A stretch of 21,040 nucleotides of DNA. Source: an uncultured Oscillospiraceae bacterium. Lineage in GTDB: Bacteria; Bacillota; Clostridia; Oscillospirales; Acutalibacteraceae. Position numbers and translations under genes: made by a program. How positions within the stretch are numbered: the stretch's first letter is position 1; every line of letters starts with the position of its first letter. The notes beneath the pieces are model-generated. The model saw nothing but the letters and a program-made list of their open reading frames with translations. It was not told the origin of the DNA and did no database searches. The DNA is taken from assembly GCA_900543215.1 (NCBI GenBank), contig UQQR01000027.1, forward strand, positions 1-21,040, given 5' to 3'. Shown here piece after piece: positions 1 to 5,967 of this stretch.

Positions 1-240
1 GGGCGGACCCCCCGTCAGATACCTACTCTGTGTAGTCCCTTGTAAACTGTACTTTGTTACGGTGTAAATAATACATTCTTTTCCAATAAATTGCTTTGCT
101 AATTCTTTCATAACATTTTTCTCCTTAGAATTTTTCTTTTTATCAATTATATGTTTAATAAGCACCGTTCTTTTACGCCGCTCGATTGCCGGAATTATTA
201 CGGCAATCAGCAGCAGAAATATAATCATAGAATATTCCAA
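1..240 (-). CDS. Small single-pass membrane protein, 3' end outside the window
   Basis: Reading the minus strand from a TTG at 240 gives 80 open codons to the window edge. A GGAGG sits at 249-253 with 8 nt spacing, and the promoter at 288-316 points into the gene. An ATG at 228 is an alternative start in the same frame. The N-terminus has one hydrophobic segment (about residues 5-20, IIFLLLIAVIIPA) followed by a basic stretch (ERRKRT, later DKKKN). A soluble part with the motif FIGKECIIYT comes next. This is the layout of a small inner-membrane-anchored cytoplasmic protein. I do not recognise a characterised function. The last 12 or so residues before the edge look less protein-like than the rest, and a one-base frame change would read VSDGG there, so the edge sequence may be degraded or carry an error. 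It is divergent from the phage-type cassette. Confidence 0.6.
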   Translation of the reverse strand, partial: MEYSMIIFLLLIAVIIPAIERRKRTVLIKHIIDKKKNSKEKNVMKELAKQFIGKECIIYTVTKYSLQGTTQSRYLTGGPP

Positions 241-287
241 TTAAATTTCCTCCGTATTAAGTAAAGGAATTTTTTATTATTAAGCGC

Positions 288-316
288 ATTATACCATTTC
301 CGTAATTTTTTAGCAA
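288..316 (-). promoter_or_regulatory. Sigma-A-type promoter of the left-edge gene
   Basis: On the minus strand, TTGCTA (311-316) and TATAAT (288-293) are separated by exactly 17 nt. The -10 matches the consensus. It lies 48 nt upstream of the TTG start at 240. It drives transcription away from the phage-type cassette, so the cassette does not share it. Confidence 0.8.
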
Positions 317-317
317 C

Positions 318-358
318 AGTTTTTACAGAAAAACTAATGTGTCGGTGAATGTCACATT
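318..358. promoter_or_regulatory. Two short dyads in the leader of the phage-type cassette
   Basis: AGTTTTT-ACAG-AAAAACT (318-335) is a perfect 7-bp hairpin. AATGTG (336-341) and CACATT (353-358) form a second inverted repeat with 11 nt between the arms. Both lie in the 157-nt gap between the divergent left-edge gene and the small terminase. No consensus plus-strand promoter is evident here; TATTAT at 369-374 is the best -10 candidate but lacks a good -35. The dyads could be operators or RNA hairpins. The role is inferred from position only. Confidence 0.3.
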
Positions 359-397
359 GAGTTTGTTGTATTATTGCACTTGCCGGGAGGGATAAAA

Positions 398-667
398 ATG
401 CGGGAAAACGATAAATTGCTTTATAAAACCATGAAATCGCTTCTTAATGAAAGGCTGTCGGACGCGGAGGCTCAGTCGCTTAAAGACGACGGATTTATTA
501 TTAAAAATCCGACAAGAAAAACTGCGGTTATGATAGCGCTTTATAAAAAAGCTACAAGCGGCGATTTGGCGGCGATAAAAGAGCTTCGTTCAATAGTCAG
601 TGAAAAAGACGGCGAAAAACCCGGTAAGGGCAGATCGGTGGTGATAATTGACGATATCGGAAATTAA
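398..667 (+). CDS. Phage terminase small-subunit-like protein
   Basis: This is an 89-residue protein starting at ATG 398, which has GGGAGGG 7-8 nt upstream. An upstream in-frame TTG at 374 has no ribosome site and is not chosen. The protein is small, helical and charged, with a GDLAAIKELRSIV segment and a VVIIDDIGN end. Both are typical of the C-terminal half of small terminases in Firmicutes phages. In that role it would recognise phage DNA and load it onto the large terminase. The main support is position: it overlaps the start of the large terminase by 20 nt, so the two are translationally coupled. There is no obvious N-terminal helix-turn-helix, so the DNA-binding part is either short or missing. 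Confidence 0.6.
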   Translation: MRENDKLLYKTMKSLLNERLSDAEAQSLKDDGFIIKNPTRKTAVMIALYKKATSGDLAAIKELRSIVSEKDGEKPGKGRSVVIIDDIGN

Positions 668-1955
668 GCTGTCCGAAATTATCGGCGGGGGATATGACGA
701 TTTTTGGAAATGCAAAAAACGATACAGAGTGTTAAAGGGCGGCAAGGGCTCGAAGAAATCTTCAACAACGGCTCTCAATTTTATTTACAGGCTGATGAAA
801 TACAAAGGAAGTAATCTTCTTGTGGTGCGGCAGGTAATGAACACGCACCGTGACAGCACCTTTGCACAACTTGAGTGGGCACAGGAAAAGCTTGGCGTTA
901 CGCATCTTTGGAAAAATACGGTTTCTCCGCTTGAAATGGTTTATCTGCCGACGGGACAGAAGATAATTTTCAGGGGCTTTGACGATGTGTTAAAGCTTGC
1001 CTCCGCAACGGTGTCAACGGGTTATCTTAATTTTGTCTGGATTGAAGAGGCGTTTGAGATAGCAAGCGAATCGGATTTTGACAAGCTTGACCTTTCGGTT
1101 CCGAGGGGTAAACTTGAAGCGCCGCTTTACAAACAAACTACCGTTACCTTTAACCCGTGGAGCGGTTCGCATTGGCTTAAAAAGCGTTTTTTTGACACAG
1201 ACAGCAAGACTGTTGCCACCTTTTCGACAAATTATCTTGATAATGAATTTCTTGATAAAACAGACCGCGAGGTATTTGAACGGATGAAAAAAACAAATCC
1301 GAGAAAATATGAGGTTGCGGGGCTTGGGAATTGGGGAATATCGGAGGGTCTTGTTTATGAAAACTGGACTGTCGGGCGAATCAAAATTCCGGACAGCGAA
1401 AGTTATAAATGGAAAAACTTTTACGGTCTGGATTACGGTTACACAAATGACCCGACGGGCTTTGTGGGGTTTGCGGCTAATCCGATAGACAAAGAAATGT
1501 ACATATTTTGCGAATTCTGCAAAAAGCGTATGCTAAACTGCGATATTGCCGAAGCAATCAAAGCTTTGGGGCTTTCAAAGGAACGCATACGGGCGGATTG
1601 CGCCGAGCCGAAATCCAATGATGATTTAAGGCGGCTCGGAATATCGAGAATTACCCCGTCTGTAAAGGGCAGGGACAGTATTTTAAACGGCATTGCCGCA
1701 ATCAACGAATACAGAATTACCGTTGATCCTAATTGCGTGAATATGATAAGGGAGCTGTCCTCTTATATTTACAGTGATAAATCGGGAGAAAACGGTATAC
1801 GGCTGCCCAAGGACTGTGATAACCATTTATGTGACGCTATGCGGTATGCGTTCGAAGATGTAAAGCATTTCAGACCTAAAAGGGAAGACAGCGAGCCACA
1901 AACGGCAGAGCCTGAAATTAAAAGGTCTGATTTTAACGGAGGATGGGATATATGA
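648..1955 (+). CDS. Phage terminase large subunit, PBSX-like family
   Basis: This is the packaging motor: an N-terminal ATPase plus a C-terminal RNase H-like nuclease. It has 435 residues, the normal length for the family. The Walker A-like loop is GGKGSKKSST at residues 31-40. It has Lys where the strict P-loop has Gly before the invariant Lys, a variant known among phage terminases. The Walker B region is FVWIEEA at 129-135, with E133/E134. The nuclease metal ligands are D262 (GLDYGYTNDP), D317 (RADCAEP) and D396 (CDAMRYA). All are present, so the enzyme looks intact. The start is TTG 648, supported by GGTGGTGAT just upstream and by the family's N-terminus lying there. The next gene overlaps it by ATGA. 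Recognition from motifs is strong; whether it packages anything is unknown. Confidence 0.9.
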   Translation: MTISEIKLSEIIGGGYDDFWKCKKRYRVLKGGKGSKKSSTTALNFIYRLMKYKGSNLLVVRQVMNTHRDSTFAQLEWAQEKLGVTHLWKNTVSPLEMVYLPTGQKIIFRGFDDVLKLASATVSTGYLNFVWIEEAFEIASESDFDKLDLSVPRGKLEAPLYKQTTVTFNPWSGSHWLKKRFFDTDSKTVATFSTNYLDNEFLDKTDREVFERMKKTNPRKYEVAGLGNWGISEGLVYENWTVGRIKIPDSESYKWKNFYGLDYGYTNDPTGFVGFAANPIDKEMYIFCEFCKKRMLNCDIAEAIKALGLSKERIRADCAEPKSNDDLRRLGISRITPSVKGRDSILNGIAAINEYRITVDPNCVNMIRELSSYIYSDKSGENGIRLPKDCDNHLCDAMRYAFEDVKHFRPKREDSEPQTAEPEIKRSDFNGGWDI

Positions 1956-2140
1956 TTATAGTAATAGCTTTTTTATTGGCATTAACGGCATTTTTACTCG
2001 GCTTTGTTTTCGGAACTTTGTTTGTTCCTGCGGTAAAAACCGTGAAAACAGTGAAACCTGAAAAAAACGAGCCTGAGCTTGAAAAATTAAAAAAGGAATA
2101 TGAGAATTTTTTATCTTACGACGGCAGTGAGCAGCCGTAA
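1952..2140 (+). CDS. 62-residue membrane protein in the phage head cassette, function unknown
   Basis: The start is ATG 1952, in a four-base ATGA overlap with the terminase stop and 9 nt after GGAGGA (1938-1943). An in-frame ATG at 1943 overlaps that ribosome site and is rejected. The first 25 or so residues form one strongly hydrophobic segment (IIVIAFLLALTAFLLGFVFG). A short VKTVKTVK linker and a charged, possibly coiled-coil tail (ELEKLKKEYENFL) follow. No cysteines or catalytic motifs are seen. A single-pass protein of this kind could be a holin-like or spanin-like factor, a membrane anchor for assembly, or an Rz-like accessory protein. I cannot choose between these. Its place between terminase and scaffold is where a portal gene would be expected. 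Confidence 0.65.
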   Translation: MIIVIAFLLALTAFLLGFVFGTLFVPAVKTVKTVKPEKNEPELEKLKKEYENFLSYDGSEQP

Positions 2141-2160
2141 AACGAAAGGAAGGAATTAAA

Positions 2161-2802
2161 TTGAAAAACACAGAGGTTGAGAACACCGTCATACCGGACG
2201 GTGAAGCTGAAAACGAAGTGGCGGCAGAGAAGGAAACCATACCGAACGAAGCCGAAAAAATATTCGTTCCGGTGAAATTTAACAAGGAAATCAGAAACTT
2301 AGAGCTTGAGGAAGCCGCTGCTCTTGCTCAAAAGGGGCTTAAATTTGACGCTATCGCAAAGGACTATGAAAGCCTTAAGCGAATAGCCGCTCAAAACGGT
2401 AACAGTATTTCCGGCTTTTTGTGCGAGCTTGAACAAAGCATTAATGAAAAAAGAAAAAAGGAGCTTGCGGAAAAGTGCGGCGGAAACGAGGAAATTGCCG
2501 AATATGTAATGAAGCTTGAAAACGGCACAAAGAATGACACCGGTTTTGAAGAGCTTAAAAGGGAATTTCCGGAGCTTACCGACATTTCCGATCTACCCGA
2601 CGAGGTAATCGAAAACTCAAAGCTTAAGGGAACGCTGTTGCTTGACGAGTATCTGAGGTATCTGCATAACGAGAATAAAAAGGCCGCCGATGCAGCCGTA
2701 CTTCAAAAAAATATCGCTGATTCAAGCATTGGCTCGCAAACAGACTGTAAGGGCGGAACAGATCCTGAAACCGCCGAATTTTTAAAGGGCCTTTGGAGAT
2801 AA
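2161..2802 (+). CDS. Scaffold-like protein preceding the major capsid protein
   Basis: This is a 213-residue protein starting at TTG 2161, with GAAAGGAAGG upstream. It is acidic and predicted mostly helical. A disordered Glu-rich start (about residues 1-35) precedes a short FVPVKFNKEIRNLELEEAAALAQKG segment. That segment resembles the N-terminal region seen in scaffold proteins of Firmicutes phages. A charged helical middle and a Glu/Asp-rich C-terminal half follow. Position directly upstream of the capsid gene and composition support a scaffold that directs coat assembly and then leaves. No protease domain is visible. The call rests on context and composition; sequence identity of the family is uncertain. 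Confidence 0.6.
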   Translation: MKNTEVENTVIPDGEAENEVAAEKETIPNEAEKIFVPVKFNKEIRNLELEEAAALAQKGLKFDAIAKDYESLKRIAAQNGNSISGFLCELEQSINEKRKKELAEKCGGNEEIAEYVMKLENGTKNDTGFEELKREFPELTDISDLPDEVIENSKLKGTLLLDEYLRYLHNENKKAADAAVLQKNIADSSIGSQTDCKGGTDPETAEFLKGLWR

Positions 2803-2830
2803 ATTATTATAAATTTAAGGAGAAAAAATT

Positions 2831-4006
2831 ATGTCTATAAATTCAATCGAAAACGCAACAAAGTATTCAAACGAACTTGATAAAATGTTCGCTCAGAAAA
2901 GCGCCACCGGCTTTTTTGCCGATAACGCTCTTGCAACAAAGTTTGTAGGTGCAAAAACCGTTATTATTCCGGATGTGGATTTTCAGGGTCTTGCCGATTA
3001 TGACCGTGACACAGGCTTTACAAAGGGTGCGATAACGGTTGCAAACACCTCATACACTATGAAAATGGACCGTGCCCGTTCCTTACAGATCGACCGTGAG
3101 GATATGAGCGAGACCGGCATTGCAAATCTTGCCGGAAAAATACTCGGCGAATATGTAAGAACAAAGGTTGTTCCCGAATGTGACGCTTATGTAATTTCAA
3201 AGCTTGCGGGGCTTGCGGCTACCCGTTCAAATCTTGTGAACGGTACGGTTACAAAGCCCTACGAGGCTCTGTGCAAGCTTATAAACGAGGTTCAGTCTGT
3301 TGTAGGCTATGACGAGGAACTGGTTGCCTTTGTTGACAGCTATATGTTTGCCGCCATTCAGAACAGCACCGAGCTTTCAAGAATGATAACCGTTTCCGAA
3401 TTCAAGCAGGGTGATGTGACATTAAAGGTCAACTCAATCAACGGTGTAAGCATTATACCGGTCGTATCCGAAAGAATGAAGACCGCCTACACTTTTAATA
3501 AGGCGGAGGCAGGCGGATTTGTTCCGGCTTCGGGCGCCCGTGAGGTATATATGCTTGTTTGCCCGAAGAGCGGTGCTCATCTTGTGAAAAAGACCGAAAA
3601 AATGAGAATATTTACTCCCGAACAGAACATCGACGCTGACGCTTACAAATTTGATTACCGTATCTACTACGATATTTTCGTAAAGAACAGCGGTCTTGAC
3701 GCGGTTTGGGCATGGTTGTCGCCTGCGGTTACAATTTCTGCACAGCCGCAGAACGTAAGCGTTACTGCCGGTAAAATTACCGGAAGCCTTACGGTAACAG
3801 CCACAAGCTCCGGCACACTTACCTATCAGTGGTACAAGTGCGACAACGCCAACGGTCGCAATGCGGTTAAAGTAAGCGGAGCAACGGGTGCGTCATTGAC
3901 TATACCTACCACGCTTACCAAAGGTACATATTACTACTTTGTAAAAATCATAACCGACGGAATTGCCGGTATGAATTCAAATATTGCCAAGGTTACCGTA
4001 GCCTGA
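2831..4006 (+). CDS. Major capsid protein with C-terminal Ig-like domain
   Basis: The protein has 391 residues and starts at ATG 2831 with AAGGAGAAAA upstream. Residues 1 to about 298 have the features of an HK97-fold coat. They include TVIIPDVDFQGLADYDRDTGF early, MDRARSLQIDREDMSE in the middle, and VVPECDAYVISKLAGLA, a pattern common to capsids of Firmicutes phages. Residues 300-391 form a separate Ig-like beta-sandwich. It starts PQNVSVTAG, has the typical core LTYQWYK around W334, and ends with a KVTVA strand. Such surface Ig-like domains are known on capsids of other phages, where they can bind carbohydrate or mucin. The product would be the main shell subunit. A terminator follows immediately. 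No separate prohead protease is encoded, so cleavage of the coat is not expected from this locus. Confidence 0.85.
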   Translation: MSINSIENATKYSNELDKMFAQKSATGFFADNALATKFVGAKTVIIPDVDFQGLADYDRDTGFTKGAITVANTSYTMKMDRARSLQIDREDMSETGIANLAGKILGEYVRTKVVPECDAYVISKLAGLAATRSNLVNGTVTKPYEALCKLINEVQSVVGYDEELVAFVDSYMFAAIQNSTELSRMITVSEFKQGDVTLKVNSINGVSIIPVVSERMKTAYTFNKAEAGGFVPASGAREVYMLVCPKSGAHLVKKTEKMRIFTPEQNIDADAYKFDYRIYYDIFVKNSGLDAVWAWLSPAVTISAQPQNVSVTAGKITGSLTVTATSSGTLTYQWYKCDNANGRNAVKVSGATGASLTIPTTLTKGTYYYFVKIITDGIAGMNSNIAKVTVA

Positions 4007-4015
4007 CAGTAAGGG

Positions 4016-4046
4016 CAGGAGGAGGGATCGCTCCTCCTCCTGTTTT
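4016..4046 (+). terminator. Intrinsic terminator after the capsid gene
   Basis: CAGGAGGAGG (4016-4025) pairs with CCTCCTCCTG (4033-4042), a 10-bp GC-rich stem with a short loop, followed by TTTT. It lies 9 nt after the capsid stop and 27 nt before the portal start. It probably acts as a partial terminator that keeps capsid expression above that of the downstream portal. The left arm also resembles a ribosome site but has no start codon after it. Confidence 0.75.
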
Positions 4047-4072
4047 AATGAGCAAAATAAGGAGGTAAAAAA

Positions 4073-5629
4073 TTGAAGGACACACCATTCACGATTTTTA
4101 ATGAATATAATGATGCCGTAAGCTTTAAAGCATCGCTTGGAAAACGGGGAATGTATGAGCAAAACCGCATAAATGAGAGATTTTATGTCGGTGACCAGTG
4201 GTACGGGGCAAAGTGCGGTAACGACAGACCGCTTGTAAGACACAATGTGATAAAACGAATCGGTGATTTTAAAATGTCACAGATATTAAGCGAGCCGATT
4301 TCGGTGACCTTTTCGGCAGAGGGTGTACCCGTAACATCTTACGGTAAGGGCGAGATTGCCGAAATAAATACGGTAATGTCGGCTTTAAGCGACTACTATA
4401 ATGTAACTGCCGAAAGGGTGAATTTAAACGCGCTTAACGAAAAGGTTTTAAGAAATGCGTATGTTACCGGAAGCGGAGTTATATATACCTACTGGGATTC
4501 GAAAATCAAGACCGGACTTTATGCCGACCCCGGGCGGCGGATGCCAATAAAGGGCGATATAGCGTGCGAGGTTTTAAATATTGAAAATGTATTTTTTGCC
4601 GACCCGTATATGCAGGATATTCAAAGGCAACCGTATATTATTATTTCAAGCTGCCGTGATACGGCTGAGGTTTTGCGGGAGGCCGGTTGTTACGGCGCCG
4701 ATCCTTTAACGCTTAACAGTATAGAGGAAGACTCGGAAGACGGAAAGACCCTTGTACTTACAAAGCTTTACAAGGAATATAAGCCGGACGGCAGTTATAT
4801 AATTAAAAGTGTAAAGGTTACCGAGCACGCCACGGTAAGACCTGCCTTTAATACGGGACTCCGTTTATATCCTTTAGCGGTTTTTTCATGGGAAAAAAGA
4901 TCGGGACTGGCTTACGGGGAAAGTGAGATTACATACCTTATACCGAATCAGATTGCCATAAACAGAATGATAACCGCAAGCGTATGGTCCGCAATGACAA
5001 CGGGTATGCCGATGATGATTATAAACGGCGATACTGTTCCCGACGGAATTACAAATGAGCCGGGTCAGATAATAAAGGTTTACGGCAGTAACGAGGATGT
5101 TGACGGAGCGGTAAAATATGTAGCTCCGCCGGATTTCAGTAAGAATTTTAAGAGCAGCGTTCAGTCCCTTATAGACAACACACTCACGCAAAGCGGAGCG
5201 AACGAGGTGGCGCTCGGAGACAGCCGTGCAGACAATGCAACCGCGCTTATGACAATGAGAAACGCCGCTGTTATGCCTCTGCAAATTATCAAAAACAGAT
5301 TTTACTCCTTTGCCGAAGAAGTATCCCGAATATGGGCGGATTTTTGGATTACCTGCTACGGCGAACGCCAAATAAAGCTGCACGACGGAAACGGCACAAA
5401 ATATGTATTGTTTGACGGCTCCAAATATAAAAACCTTATAATAAATTCCAGAGTTGATGTGGGAACCGGTACAATGTACAGTGAGCGTGAGTGCGTAAAT
5501 ACACTGATTACGCTTTACGAAAAAGGAATTATAGACCGTAAACAGTTATTACAGAGAATGCCTGACGGAATAATAAAGGACAGAGACTCTTTGCTTGCAG
5601 AGGAGGAAACAAAAAATGAAGGGACTTGA
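4073..5629 (+). CDS. Phage portal protein
   Basis: This 518-residue protein would form the ring at one head vertex through which DNA enters. It starts at TTG 4073 with a perfect AAGGAGGT 7 nt upstream. The N-terminus (about 20-60) has the portal-like pattern GMYEQNRINERFYVGDQWYG, followed by RPLVRHNVIKRIGDFKMSQILSEP. The middle contains YVTGSGVIYTYWD and the C-terminal half FSWEKRSGLAYGESEI plus PNQIAINRMITASVWSAM. The helix after that (about 375-430, DNATALMTMRNAAVMPLQIIKNRF) matches the long tunnel/crown helices of portals. Its length is normal for portals of short-tailed phages. Portal genes usually lie between terminase and capsid; here the gene follows the capsid. The adaptor gene overlaps its end by 14 nt. 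Confidence 0.85.
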   Translation: MKDTPFTIFNEYNDAVSFKASLGKRGMYEQNRINERFYVGDQWYGAKCGNDRPLVRHNVIKRIGDFKMSQILSEPISVTFSAEGVPVTSYGKGEIAEINTVMSALSDYYNVTAERVNLNALNEKVLRNAYVTGSGVIYTYWDSKIKTGLYADPGRRMPIKGDIACEVLNIENVFFADPYMQDIQRQPYIIISSCRDTAEVLREAGCYGADPLTLNSIEEDSEDGKTLVLTKLYKEYKPDGSYIIKSVKVTEHATVRPAFNTGLRLYPLAVFSWEKRSGLAYGESEITYLIPNQIAINRMITASVWSAMTTGMPMMIINGDTVPDGITNEPGQIIKVYGSNEDVDGAVKYVAPPDFSKNFKSSVQSLIDNTLTQSGANEVALGDSRADNATALMTMRNAAVMPLQIIKNRFYSFAEEVSRIWADFWITCYGERQIKLHDGNGTKYVLFDGSKYKNLIINSRVDVGTGTMYSERECVNTLITLYEKGIIDRKQLLQRMPDGIIKDRDSLLAEEETKNEGT

Positions 5630-5963
5630 CATATACAACAGAGCTTTGAGTTTGCTCGGTTACAGCGGTGAAACGGCAAATCGTTTAAATGAAGATGCGT
5701 TGGCCGAAAGAGGTAAAGAGCTTATTAACCAGCTTCTTTGCGATTTCGGAGATATGCATATCGAATTATTATCCGATGAATTGGCGGTTTCAAAAGAAGT
5801 TTTCGACGCTTTGTGTTGCGGTACGGCAATGCTGTTATCATTGGCTGAGGGCGACGGCGGTAAAAACGCGGTATTTACACAGCTGTATGAATCTAAACGG
5901 GCGAAAGCGCTTGCAAATGTGAGCATAATCGAAGACAGGCTCCCGAGGGAGTATATGGGGTGA
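5616..5963 (+). CDS. Head-tail adaptor / head-completion-like protein
   Basis: This is a 115-residue helical protein. ATG 5616 is chosen because AGGAGG (5601-5606) lies 9 nt before it; the longer frame from 5595 has no ribosome site. The pattern KGLDIYNRALSLLGY followed by short helices and a conserved-looking FDALCCGTAMLLSLAEGDG is typical of small head-completion proteins. These bind under the portal (connector or gp4/gp6-like families). It overlaps the portal gene and ends 4 nt before the next gene, so it is translationally coupled to both. The role is inferred from size, fold pattern and position. Confidence 0.6.
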   Translation: MKGLDIYNRALSLLGYSGETANRLNEDALAERGKELINQLLCDFGDMHIELLSDELAVSKEVFDALCCGTAMLLSLAEGDGGKNAVFTQLYESKRAKALANVSIIEDRLPREYMG

Positions 5964-5967
5964 CTGT

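Noticed and set aside
374..397. Upstream TTG start for the small terminase
   Set aside because: It has no ribosome site, while ATG 398 has GGGAGGG at good distance; the extra residues overlap that site.
4886..5383. 165-codon minus-strand open frame inside the portal gene
   Set aside because: It is fully antisense to the portal, has no ribosome site and no protein-like composition.
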